Shown here: in pieces, positions 41,755 to 50,016 of the stretch
Layout of the letters: each line of letters begins with the position of its first letter
Numbering within the stretch: position 1 is the stretch's first letter
Origin: a virus
Virus record (IMG/VR): IMGVR_UViG_3300013306_000018
Location: 1-59,704 of that record
Strand: one strand, 5' to 3'
Length of the DNA: 59,704 bases
Notes under the pieces: model-generated
Database searches by the model: none
The model's input: only the letters and a program-made list of their open reading frames with translations
What the model was told of the DNA's origin: nothing
Program-made: the position numbers and the translations under genes

Positions 41755-42589
41755 ACGCACCGCATATAGCTCCGTAATTGCGATGCCGTCGAGCACTTTC
41801 GCCCCGTAGACCTGGAGGCCGCGGAGCAATGTGCCAAAGGTGCTCTCCGAGCGCAGGGTTTCCACCTTGCTGATTTGCGAAGCGAAAGTGAGCCCGTGTG
41901 GGTGTCCGCCAAAGATGCGGGTGGCGCTAGCCGAGCCTTCGGTCGCTGTCGGCAGCAAATTGGAGCTGTACAGCGTGAAGCGATCGATCATCCCGAGCCT
42001 GCCGTTTCGCATCAGAGAAACGCCATCACCGGAGATCGATGCATTGCGTAGATCCGACTTCTTGACGAGACCGGCAACCCAGGGTGGGACCACCAGCCAC
42101 CTCCCCGTTTCAGGGATGTTTTGTTCGTCTAGCACGGTGCCCATATCCACGATCGAGTCGAGGATGTTGGTTGCGGTCAATGCGATCGGTGCGCCGGCAG
42201 CACCTAGGTTGAAGTCGGAAATCCTGCCCGCGGTTGCTCCCTTGTTGTTGGCATCGATGCCGGCATCGATCAGACCGAGAACACCGGTATCAATGGTGAT
42301 CTTGAGCTGCTCGCTGGCATCGTCGGCCCACATCGACAGGAGGTGCATATCCGCTTGGCGTTCCATCACGTCGTCAAGTACCAAGTTGAAATATTTGGCA
42401 TAGTCGATCGTGAGTTCAACCGTCGAGGACGAGGGACGGTCGACCGTCAACGCCATATCAAGCTGATAATCTTTGATGGTGATCGTCGGCTTGGTACGGA
42501 TTTTTACCTTGTCGCCTTTGTTCTGGATCTCCCCTTCGTAGTCGGTGTTGGAGATAGCGGAAAGAACCGTTGCACTATAGAACTTTTCG
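41749..42589 (-). CDS. Major capsid protein, exon 2
   Basis: With exon 1 (43535-43644) this makes a 316-residue coat protein. Exon 2 starts CGAAAAGTTC, giving EKFYSATVLSAISNTDYEGE, the conserved region after WSGKL in N4/P22-like phage coats. It continues with IKDYQLDMALTVDRPSSS. The C-terminus ends LDGIAITELYAVRG. An internal ATG at 42456 would start a shorter product but cuts off the N-terminal arm. The splice junction keeps the frame exactly: AAG CTG ATC GAA AAG. Confidence 0.9.
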
Positions 42590-43534
42590 CAACCTACATT
42601 AATATAGGTTCGACTGTCGCTTCAAAGCATTACGTGTCCACTTCGTAGGAATGTCGAAACTCACTCCCCGAACTAGATCCGCTGCATGCCCTGTCGGATC
42701 ACTCAGTCTGTGCTGCTGCGAGTTGAGGGCTATAACGTGCTCTCGGATGGCATTTCCATCACGGAAATTCCCACCAACGGCACAGCCCAGCAAGAACGCT
42801 GCTTGCGCGCGCTTAATTACCAAGTGGTGTGCGAAGTGCCCAAGAAACTCCTTCGCTTTCGATGGTTGCGACAATTGAAGCTGCCACAACAAATTATCTC
42901 CCACCTGACAAACCGCCCCACCGAATGCCTTAGCAACTAGGTCGACGCCCGCACGATACTGCGGGGCCGCTAAAATACTAGCCGTCGGATAGGCGTAGCC
43001 GGTCTTATAGCACACTTTGACGGTAAAACAGCCATCGCCATCAAAATAGCCCGCAAGCCATTTTCGGGGTGGATAATTTACCGTACGCGGCCCTTCGACC
43101 TTACGCAAATCACTGACCTTCTTACGAAAAGTCAGGACGCTCTGCTCAGTCTGCAACACAGGAGCTTCGTCAACCAGCTTTAACGCGCTAGCAGCAAAAG
43201 CGTGCTTGCAGACTAGATACCCCTTGAGGCGTTCGACGCATTTACGAGCCATACCGCCACGCATCGCAGCGTAGACATATTTCCCGTTCATACGTTCCCG
43301 TAGATACCCACCAAAGTTAGCGGTGTACGCTTCAGGCACCTCACGATACACAGCTCGCTGCGCTACCTCAACAACGAAGTCAGGTCGCGCACCTATTCGG
43401 CACCGCACGCCAATACTTCCATCGGCGTCCAGAAACCCAGCCATGTATTTATCACTTAGAGGCATCGTCTCTCGCTTGCATCGGGTTACCTCTCAGCTCC
43501 CCGTTATTCAGATCCGATATAACGCTGACCTCAG
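42590..43534 (-). mobile_element. Group I intron in the major capsid gene
   Basis: 945 bases. P1: exon GCTGAT pairs with GTCAGC (43529-43524), with the required U-G at the splice site. P3: TCGGATC (43517-43511) pairs with GATCCGA (42700-42694), 7 of 7. P7: GACTG (42708-42704) pairs with CAGTC (42616-42612). P9: AACCTA and TAGGTT form a hairpin directly before the terminal G (42590). The exon ends in T and the intron in G, as expected. The P4-P6 part lies between P3 and P7 and holds most of the LAGLIDADG gene. Confidence 0.93.
42599..43465 (-). CDS. LAGLIDADG homing endonuclease in the group I intron
   Basis: 288 residues with the two LAGLIDADG motifs of a single-chain enzyme: YMAGFLDADGSIG (about residues 7-19) and WLAGYFDGDGCFTV (about 134-147). 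The acidic catalytic residues are the D of each motif. The first ATG follows GAGAGACG. The last about 110 bases encode both protein and intron elements P7, P3', P8, P7' and the P9 stem; the stop TAA lies in the P9 loop. The gene spans 867 of the 945 intron bases. It would cut intronless capsid genes and drive intron homing. Confidence 0.93.
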   Translation of the reverse strand: MPLSDKYMAGFLDADGSIGVRCRIGARPDFVVEVAQRAVYREVPEAYTANFGGYLRERMNGKYVYAAMRGGMARKCVERLKGYLVCKHAFAASALKLVDEAPVLQTEQSVLTFRKKVSDLRKVEGPRTVNYPPRKWLAGYFDGDGCFTVKVCYKTGYAYPTASILAAPQYRAGVDLVAKAFGGAVCQVGDNLLWQLQLSQPSKAKEFLGHFAHHLVIKRAQAAFLLGCAVGGNFRDGNAIREHVIALNSQQHRLSDPTGHAADLVRGVSFDIPTKWTRNALKRQSNLY

Positions 43535-43644
43535 ATCAGCTTACCGCTCCAGATCTCAGGAACGAATACGCCACCGGCTGCCGCACCCGAATAGGCAGGA
43601 CTAGCGGCCGACCCCGAATACGGGGTGCCCTGGGTAACAGGCAT
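43535..43644 (-). CDS. Major capsid protein, exon 1
   Basis: Start ATG at 43644, with AAGGAG 7 bases upstream. It encodes the first 36 residues of the coat protein plus two bases of codon 37: MPVTQGTPYSGSAASPAY, then GGVFVPEIWSGKL. The VPEIWSGKL motif is typical of the N-terminus of N4/P22-like phage coats. Read on without splicing, a TGA follows after one more codon (Ile). Splicing restores the frame to exon 2. Confidence 0.92.
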
Positions 43645-43668
43645 AACATAACTCCTTCAGAAGCGCGT

Positions 43669-44688
43669 TTACTGGAAGACGCGTCCTTCGGAAGCAGCAG
43701 CTAGGATATCCGCCTCGATGCGGTCTTTATCCGCTTGTCGACTTCGGTACACACCACGCTGCACATCCCGATAGAACGCGCCGATTTCTCGGTTTGTCCA
43801 CATGCGTCTCTCCGGGGAAGCGCCGCCGTTTGTACCTGAAGCCGCTGGGCGGCCGGGTGCAGCCAGTTCTTCAAGTCGCATCCGACCCGCCGGTGCAGAA
43901 CCATTCTGCATGGTATGGGGCGAACCTCTTGAAACTGGCGGAGCGGTATGCTCTGCGAGATACGTTTTGAAAAAACGTCCAGTGCGGTTTGCATCGCCCT
44001 GGGCGTAGGCTTCGCGGAGCAGCTCGAGTCGAGGCCGCGCCGAGAATTGGTCGATCTCCGATAACCACTGGAGATAACGAGGATCGTCATTGAGCTGGCG
44101 CCACCGGCCGGCAAGCTCGGGGTCCATATCCAGCTGCGACATCACTGAATGCTGGGTCAGCGACACATCGTGGCGCTGCTGACCACCCTTGAGGTATTCA
44201 ACCTCGGCTCTGAGCTGGCGTACTTCCTCGCTCGCCGCACCACCCACCCAACGCGACACCGCCTGCGGGAGATCGTCCCCCCACATCTCACGGTCTTCGT
44301 CGGTGATCTGGGGGGCGGCTGGGGGTGGTGGCGGCGGAGGTGCAGGCGCCGGGGCGTTCTGCATCGAGGTGATGAGATTTGTCAGGTTGCGGATCTGGCC
44401 GTAGAGCTGCGGCACCTCGGCGTCGTATTTGCCCTGGAGGGTGTTGAAGCGCTGCCGCCAGCTCTCGTCCTCGGGCTCGCGCACCGGGGCGCGCTGATCG
44501 TCCGGTTCCTGGTGCTCCGGTGGGGACGGGGGCGTCCCGTCCCCACCCTGCTCACGCTCCCCCTCAGGGGCGTCCGACACGTTGGCTGAACCCAGCTCGC
44601 GTGCCAGCTGGTCCGCCCGCTCCGCCTGCTCGCGCACCGCGCGCGGGATCGGAGAGGCGTATTCGTCGTTGCTTCGATTATCGGACAT
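43669..44688 (-). CDS. Capsid scaffolding protein
   Basis: 339 residues, Pro/Glu-rich and acidic at the start (PPSPPEHQEPDDQRAPVREP), then a coiled coil (SWRQRFNTLQGKYDAEVPQL) and a helical C-terminus with basic residues. Position just before the coat gene and composition match phage scaffolds. It overlaps the upstream gene by 11 bases. Confidence 0.8.
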   Translation of the reverse strand: MSDNRSNDEYASPIPRAVREQAERADQLARELGSANVSDAPEGEREQGGDGTPPSPPEHQEPDDQRAPVREPEDESWRQRFNTLQGKYDAEVPQLYGQIRNLTNLITSMQNAPAPAPPPPPPPAAPQITDEDREMWGDDLPQAVSRWVGGAASEEVRQLRAEVEYLKGGQQRHDVSLTQHSVMSQLDMDPELAGRWRQLNDDPRYLQWLSEIDQFSARPRLELLREAYAQGDANRTGRFFKTYLAEHTAPPVSRGSPHTMQNGSAPAGRMRLEELAAPGRPAASGTNGGASPERRMWTNREIGAFYRDVQRGVYRSRQADKDRIEADILAAASEGRVFQ

Positions 44689-44953
44689 TGCCGTTGCCCA
44701 CCGTCAGCGGCGCCGGTTTTCTGACAGCGTTAGCCCGCTGCCCCGTCGCCGCCGCTTCAATTGCGATCCACAAATCTCGCAGGGCCCGTGCGTACCCGAT
44801 GGCGTCGTCCCGCTTCGCGGGCTCGATATCGAGCGCTTGGTTCATCTGGTCGCGGGCGCGCTCTAAGAGAGCGTCGCGGAACATCACAAAATCCGCCGCA
44901 TTCGCCAGATTGGCGCAGGCGTTGACGCCTTCGGTGCCGAGGTTGAGGCTCAC
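44678..44953 (-). CDS. Small helical virion-region protein
   Basis: 91 residues, mostly helix (RDALLERARDQMNQALDIEP; AIGYARALRDLWIAIEAAAT). Lies between portal and scaffold; probably a minor head or assembly protein. Stop and start overlap with neighbours. Confidence 0.68.
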   Translation of the reverse strand: MSLNLGTEGVNACANLANAADFVMFRDALLERARDQMNQALDIEPAKRDDAIGYARALRDLWIAIEAAATGQRANAVRKPAPLTVGNGNVR

Positions 44954-45186
44954 CGGCGCCCCGCTCTGAACACACTCGGGCGCGGCAGCCCGGTAACCCC
45001 CCAGGGATCACCGAGGATCTGCGGGCCGTCCTTGCCGTAATGGCTAAGCGAGTGCGCCAGCTGGTCGCCGCCGCCGACTGTCGTCAGCCCGGCGCCGCGG
45101 CGGCCGGTGATATTGCCCAGATGCTCGGCTTTCAGGGGCTTATGGGTCGCCGCCGGCACCGTGCTAGAGACAAAGGCCTTTGCCAT
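44950..45186 (-). CDS. Small glycine-rich virion-region protein
   Basis: 78 residues. KPLKAEHLGNITGRRGAGLT then DQLAHSLSHYGKDGPQILGD. Overlaps the next gene by four bases. Preceded by the recurring GGGTAACTATAGG motif and AGGAG. Role unknown. Confidence 0.62.
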   Translation of the reverse strand: MAKAFVSSTVPAATHKPLKAEHLGNITGRRGAGLTTVGGGDQLAHSLSHYGKDGPQILGDPWGVTGLPRPSVFRAGRR

Positions 45187-45197
45187 TGCCTATTACT

Positions 45198-45210
45198 CCT
45201 ATAGTTACCC
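45198..45210 (-). promoter_or_regulatory. Recurring 13-base motif GGGTAACTATAGG (minus strand)
   Basis: Identical to the 13 bases at 41742-41754. Here it overlaps the stop of one gene and merges into AGGAG, the ribosome site of the next. Confidence 0.4.
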
Positions 45211-45443
45211 TAGACGCCACCGACGCCGTAATCCGTCGCCGGCACCTTCATCGGGTTGAAGTCGGCACTCAGTGACACCCTCGAACCCTTGGGGTAACTG
45301 CGCGAGCTACCGGTAGGGCCGCTACCGTCGCCGGAACCGCCGCCCTTAATCATCGGCGGGGTGCTCGTTGCCTGGAGCTTGTCGTCGCCCTCGGTACCAG
45401 TCTTGCTGCCGTATTCCTGTCGTTGTGCGTGTCCGTCAGCCAT
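45210..45443 (-). CDS. Small virion-region protein of unknown function
   Basis: 77 residues, polar and Gly/Ser-rich (GGGSGDGSGPTGSSRSYPKG), ending PMKVPATDYGVGGV. Overlaps the portal gene by 8 bases. Possibly a disordered minor structural protein. Confidence 0.64.
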   Translation of the reverse strand: MADGHAQRQEYGSKTGTEGDDKLQATSTPPMIKGGGSGDGSGPTGSSRSYPKGSRVSLSADFNPMKVPATDYGVGGV

Positions 45444-47637
45444 TGTACGGAGTTCCTTGCTGAAACGAGTTCATCGGTGGGGCGATGTCGCTGTGCTGCG
45501 ACGGGGTGGCGGCGGGCGCCTGGGCGCCTTGGGCGCGGGAGGCGGGGGACGCCCCCTGCCCTCCCCTACCCGGCGGACCCTGCTGTTCCGGTGGTTCTGG
45601 GCGGCCGAGCTGGCCGGTCATCGCGGCGCTGTGCGCCTGGAGGGCTATCTGCGCCTTCTGGAGGTCCTGCTCGGCCTTGAGCTGCTGGGCAATTTCCTGG
45701 TCGTCCGGCACCACATCGTCCGGCATGCCGAGGTTCTGCGCCACTGAGCGAAGGACCCTGGCGCGTCCTGGCTTGCCGAGGATCGGCGCGTCGATGGGGT
45801 TGGCCGTAATCTGCAGGAACTGGAGCTGCTTCTGACGTTCCGTCTCTTTCTGGATTGCGACTTTGACGCCGCTGACGACAATCTGCTCCTCGCCCGAGAG
45901 CATGCCACTCTCGTCGGTAAGCATGATCATGTCGTAGACCGCGGTTAAAAGCCCCTTCATCACGTCGATGTCGACGTTGGAGGCAACGGTCTGGAGGATT
46001 TTCGATGCGTTATTCATCAGCATCGACAAGCCAGAAGCAGTCCTGCCGGCACCACCACTTAAACTTTCCCCCGTTGTGTAGCGGGGGATCGCGCTGATAT
46101 CGTCGGCGATATTGGTAAATTGCTGGTAGATCGTCAGAAGTTCTTGCGCGTTGCTGGCAGGCTGGAAAAACGTGATGGGTTCGCGGGTGTTTGCCAGCGG
46201 GTCGTTGATGACATGCCAGCGCTTCCAGGGGTAGAGCTGGTCGGCGTTCTCGGTCGGGCTCAGACAATCGTCGTTGATGACGACCTGGGGTCCGCTAGAC
46301 ATGCCCATGTTGTTGACCAGAGCACGTAGCGTCGCGTTGGCTACCTCTTGGATATCTTCAAGGATATCCGGCAACCCGTGCCCGGCAACGGTGCCGGGGA
46401 CTTTTTCAAAACTGGTGATGAAGTAAGGGTGACGCTGGCGCGGGCTGGGATTTAACTGGGTTTTTAGGACATGGCGACCGACGACCCAGGTTTGTACCGC
46501 GTAGTCGCGGTCGAGGTCGGGGATGAGTTCTCGGTCTACGCCTTGATCGAGGAGGATCTGCCCTTGGACGTTGCCATGATATTCTATGGCATCGATCATC
46601 TGGCTTTGGTTGAAGTTTGGGTCTTCCCGGCCGGCGGCGAGGGCCGCCTCGGTGTCGGGTGAGTCCATCCAGTCGCGCAACCCGTGCGCGTGGTCTTGCA
46701 AGGCAGCGCGCACCGCGTCTTGGTCGTAGCCGGGGAGCCCGAGGAGATCGTTGAGGTCGGTGCGGGTCAGGCGCTTGCGCTCGATCACCTCGGCGTCTTC
46801 GATGCGCGAAACGCCTGGGGTCCAGTAGATCGCAAAGGGATCGATGCGCTCCCAGAACATCTGGGGTGCTTGTTCCAGCACCGCCTTCCCCTGTTGCCAG
46901 GAGAGGCGCGGCACCATCCGCACCACCGGCCCCTTGATGCAGGCAAAGGGGAAGAGGGGGAGATCAGTTAGAAATTCCGCCAGCGCGTCGTAGAAATTAC
47001 CCGCCTGGAGAAGGTCTTCGACCTTATCCCCGGCTTGGTCGGCCTGCCGCATGGATTGCCGGCGGGCTGCTTGCTGGGCTTGGTAGAGAAGGTCCGAAAC
47101 GCGCTGGTGGACTTGGTCCTCATCGATCGGCTGCCCACCCAGCTGCAGGTTCTGCACCTCCGCCTGGACCAGCTTCATAATGTCTTGCTTGACGTTCAGC
47201 GGCACCGGCGGGGCCGGTTGCGGCGCGATATCCCACGGCCGGTCGGGCCCGAGATACACGTCGCGGAGCAAAGAGTTGGCGCCGCGGCACTTTACCGCGA
47301 CGACGCGGGCATAAACTTCCGAGCCGCCAAACCGCTTTATGTCGTGGAGTTTTGAAGGATCGTACTTGCCTTCAAACATGCGCTGGGCGCGCAGGAGGCG
47401 ATCGTTGAGGTTGTTCTCGCCGCTATTGCGGGCGTTCCGCATAATCTGCCAGCGACTGCGAACAAATGCTCCCAGGTCCGCTGGTAGAGGATTTGGTCGG
47501 TTGCGTTCAGAGAGAGCGGCGAGGCGCTGGGCGTCTTGTTCGTCGAGCTGGGCCGGGCTGACCAGACGCACCAGCCCTGTTCCGCCGCGATTATACGACG
47601 GTGTCGACGAGCTGACGCCTGCCAATGCCTGTGGCAA
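45436..47637 (-). CDS. Portal protein
   Basis: 733 residues, the normal size for P22/N4-like portals. TTG start with GGAGG 4 bases upstream. FVRSRWQIMRNARNSGENNL is the usual N-terminal segment. FWERIDPFAIYWTPGVSRIE and KVPGTVAGHGLPDILEDIQE belong to the portal core (clip and stem region). The C-terminus is Gln/Pro/Ala-rich. The portal forms the ring through which DNA enters and leaves. It is transcribed away from the terminase genes. Confidence 0.9.
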   Translation of the reverse strand: MPQALAGVSSSTPSYNRGGTGLVRLVSPAQLDEQDAQRLAALSERNRPNPLPADLGAFVRSRWQIMRNARNSGENNLNDRLLRAQRMFEGKYDPSKLHDIKRFGGSEVYARVVAVKCRGANSLLRDVYLGPDRPWDIAPQPAPPVPLNVKQDIMKLVQAEVQNLQLGGQPIDEDQVHQRVSDLLYQAQQAARRQSMRQADQAGDKVEDLLQAGNFYDALAEFLTDLPLFPFACIKGPVVRMVPRLSWQQGKAVLEQAPQMFWERIDPFAIYWTPGVSRIEDAEVIERKRLTRTDLNDLLGLPGYDQDAVRAALQDHAHGLRDWMDSPDTEAALAAGREDPNFNQSQMIDAIEYHGNVQGQILLDQGVDRELIPDLDRDYAVQTWVVGRHVLKTQLNPSPRQRHPYFITSFEKVPGTVAGHGLPDILEDIQEVANATLRALVNNMGMSSGPQVVINDDCLSPTENADQLYPWKRWHVINDPLANTREPITFFQPASNAQELLTIYQQFTNIADDISAIPRYTTGESLSGGAGRTASGLSMLMNNASKILQTVASNVDIDVMKGLLTAVYDMIMLTDESGMLSGEEQIVVSGVKVAIQKETERQKQLQFLQITANPIDAPILGKPGRARVLRSVAQNLGMPDDVVPDDQEIAQQLKAEQDLQKAQIALQAHSAAMTGQLGRPEPPEQQGPPGRGGQGASPASRAQGAQAPAATPSQHSDIAPPMNSFQQGTPYNG

Positions 47638-47733
47638 CCTACCTCCGGCATGGGGATAGCATTCAGCCCTTACTATAGCCCCTATATTTAGTTATGCTTG
47701 TCGGTGAAACCTTGTCAACAGGTAGTTTGCACC
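47638..47733. promoter_or_regulatory. Divergent control gap between portal and small terminase genes
   Basis: 96 bases with AT-rich stretches (CTATATTTAG) and CTATAG. No gene. It must contain the signals for the late minus-strand series and the terminase genes. Exact promoters cannot be placed by eye. Confidence 0.45.
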
Positions 47734-48231
47734 ATGCTCGACGAGCCAATCCACCGAGAGCTGGTCGACGATCACCAACAGCTCACCCAGTTTGTCACCG
47801 ACTACGCCCAGGGGTTCTACGACTACGACGAAATCTGCACCCGCTACGGGTTCGTCAACCGAGCAGTGCTATTCCATTTCGTCCGCAGTAACGCAGCGCT
47901 TTCCCGGCTAATCAACCAGCACAAGACAGCCTATGAAAGCGACGACAATGTCGAGCGGCGAATACGCCAGAAAGCTGGGCTCGCGGTCGAGCGGGCAATC
48001 TCCACCATCGCCCACCTCGTGACGCAAACAGACACGCCCGTGGGGCAGAAGATCGAGTGCTTTCACAAACTCCTGCGCGCGGCCGGCACCGATGGACCGC
48101 CGCCGGCACCGTTACGGGCAGACCAGGGCGGTGGAGGCCCGAGCTTTACCCTCAACTTTATCTGGAGTGATGGGACGAAGGAGAACGTCCTGACCGCCCG
48201 CCCCTCGCCGGTCATCGATCACCAGGAGTAA
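47734..48231 (+). CDS. terS: Small terminase subunit (probable)
   Basis: 165 residues. The N-terminal helix-turn-helix (FYDYDEICTRYGFVNRAVLF) and following helices fit small terminase subunits, which recognise the packaging site. It lies one gene before the large subunit. ATG 47734 is chosen; a TTG at 47698 in frame is less likely. The C-terminus contains GGGGPSFTLNFIWSDG. Confidence 0.72.
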   Translation: MLDEPIHRELVDDHQQLTQFVTDYAQGFYDYDEICTRYGFVNRAVLFHFVRSNAALSRLINQHKTAYESDDNVERRIRQKAGLAVERAISTIAHLVTQTDTPVGQKIECFHKLLRAAGTDGPPPAPLRADQGGGGPSFTLNFIWSDGTKENVLTARPSPVIDHQE

Positions 48232-48233
48232 TC

Positions 48234-48539
48234 ATGCAATCCAGCGAGTGCATGCGATTATCAGGGCATAGCGTCGTATTGTGCCGCTGTAACACTCCGA
48301 GCGGGTTCCTTGAATGCCCGAGGGAGGCCCGGTTTCTCACTCCGACTTACCCACCGGAGGCCTACCGGCGCGCTCGGGCCGAATTGCAGCGGGAGAAACA
48401 GTCTACAAAGCCACACCTCATCTATAGCCGAGGTGCTTATAGCGGCAATATCTGCGATGCCTGTGGCGGCACCCGGATGCGCCGGGCTGGAACCTGCGAA
48501 GTGTGTGACGACTGTGGCACCGCTGGCGGCTGTGGCTGA
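48234..48539 (+). CDS. Small zinc-ribbon protein between terminase genes
   Basis: 101 residues. The C-terminus, CDACGGTRMRRAGTCEVCDD then CGTAGGCG, resembles the zinc ribbon at the end of B12-dependent ribonucleotide reductases and some phage proteins. An N-terminal CRCN pair adds possible ligands. It overlaps the large terminase start by one base. Role unknown. Confidence 0.7.
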   Translation: MQSSECMRLSGHSVVLCRCNTPSGFLECPREARFLTPTYPPEAYRRARAELQREKQSTKPHLIYSRGAYSGNICDACGGTRMRRAGTCEVCDDCGTAGGCG

Positions 48540-49936
48540 TGGACCTCGACTATAAGCCGCCCCCCACCGTCGAGAAGTTCTGCACCAGCCCGGCGCTGGT
48601 GCGCGCTCTTGTTGGACCTCTAGGGTCCGGCAAGTCGATGGGATGTATTATGGAGTTATTGCGGCGGTGCACGCTGCAAGCTCCTAGTAACGGAGTGCGG
48701 TATACCCGCGGGGCGCTGATCCGTAACACACTACAACAGCTCAGACAGACGGTGTTGTCCGATGTGCAGACCTACCTCGGGCCGATGGTGCACTATTACG
48801 TTACTGATAGTACTATCCAAATTCGTTCTGATCTTCCAGACGGGACCAAGCTCCATTCCGATTGGATCATGATCCCGCTGGATACCAAGGAAGACGTGCG
48901 GCGGCTGTTATCGATGCAGCTCACTTTTGCCTGGATCAACGAGTTGCGCGAGGTGCCGATCGAGGTGGTGTCCGGCGTCATCGGCCGTCTGGGACGGTAT
49001 CCCAGCAGACTTATGGGCGGCCCCTCCTGGTATGGACTTATCGCCGACACCAACCCCTGGGACACCGACAGCCCCTATCACGACCGGTTTGTCCTGAACC
49101 CGATAGCCGGGTGGGAATTGTTCCACCAGCCCTCGGGGCTCAGCCCCCAGGCGGAGAATGTCGAGAACCTGCCGCCCGGTTACTACGAGACGCTCAGCGG
49201 CGACCGGGACGAGGGGTGGGTGCAGGTGCACGTCGAGAGCCAGTGGGGCACCAGCAACGCGGGGCAAGCGGTGTTCCGCCGGTCGTTCCACTCGCCGACG
49301 CATGTGCGCGACATCAGGGCGATCGTCAACCCGCACAAACCCCTGATGGTCGGCCTCGATTTTGGCCGCACCCCCTGCGCTCTCATAACTCAAGTCGACA
49401 CGCAAGGGCGGTTGATCATCTACAAGGAAATCGTCACCGAGGGGATGGGGCTGCTCCAGATGGTGCAGGAGCACCTGAAGCCGGCCCTCATGGCGGCGCC
49501 TTTTGATACCAACCGGGTGTTTATCGTGGGTGACCCCGCCGGCGCGCAGAAATCCCAGATCACCGAGGAGACCGCGTTCGACACCTTGAAAGGGGAGGGT
49601 TTCCTGGCCTACCCGGCGGCAACCAACAACATCGAGCCGCGGCTATTGGCGGTGGAGCGGCTCTTCAGGACGACGTTGATGGGCGAGCCGGCGATCCAGA
49701 TCTCGCGCGAGGGCTGCCCCACCCTGATCCAGGCGCTGGGCAACCGGTACCGGTACCGCCGCAAGCGCGACGGGCAGTTTGAGGACATCCCCGAGAAGCT
49801 ACACCCCTGGTCTGACGTGTGCGACGCGCTGCAATACGCAGCGCTGGGGACGCAATCGAACTACACCGCCAGGGTGTTGCGGCGAGAACGACCAGCGATA
49901 CGGGCGGAAGCGATGTCCGCCGCGGGGTGGACCTGA
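48539..49936 (+). CDS. terL: Large terminase subunit
   Basis: 465 residues. The ATPase has Walker A at 26-33 (GPLGSGKS) and a Walker B-like LTFAWINELREV with Asn in the usual Asp position followed by Glu. The RNase H-like nuclease has VGLDFGRTP (about 271), then VGDPAGAQKS and ETAFD, and a final WSDVCDALQYA. It packages DNA into the prohead through the portal. The product is likely to use headful packaging, given the apparent circular permutation; that link is inferred. Confidence 0.93.
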   Translation: MDLDYKPPPTVEKFCTSPALVRALVGPLGSGKSMGCIMELLRRCTLQAPSNGVRYTRGALIRNTLQQLRQTVLSDVQTYLGPMVHYYVTDSTIQIRSDLPDGTKLHSDWIMIPLDTKEDVRRLLSMQLTFAWINELREVPIEVVSGVIGRLGRYPSRLMGGPSWYGLIADTNPWDTDSPYHDRFVLNPIAGWELFHQPSGLSPQAENVENLPPGYYETLSGDRDEGWVQVHVESQWGTSNAGQAVFRRSFHSPTHVRDIRAIVNPHKPLMVGLDFGRTPCALITQVDTQGRLIIYKEIVTEGMGLLQMVQEHLKPALMAAPFDTNRVFIVGDPAGAQKSQITEETAFDTLKGEGFLAYPAATNNIEPRLLAVERLFRTTLMGEPAIQISREGCPTLIQALGNRYRYRRKRDGQFEDIPEKLHPWSDVCDALQYAALGTQSNYTARVLRRERPAIRAEAMSAAGWT

Positions 49937-50016
49937 CGTAACAAAAACTGTGGCTAGATCAACGAAAAAGAACCGAGGCAACGAGGTACACATCGATGGT
50001 TATGGGAGCTGACGAT

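Noticed and set aside
41731-41760. T7-type phage promoters
   Set aside because: Only the CTATAGG half resembles T7 promoters. The upstream half differs between sites and no single-subunit RNA polymerase gene is recognised.
49950-50012. 20-residue gene with GTG start and RGNE
   Set aside because: No ribosome site, and too short to support apart from the shared DNA repeat. Mentioned only in the repeat finding.
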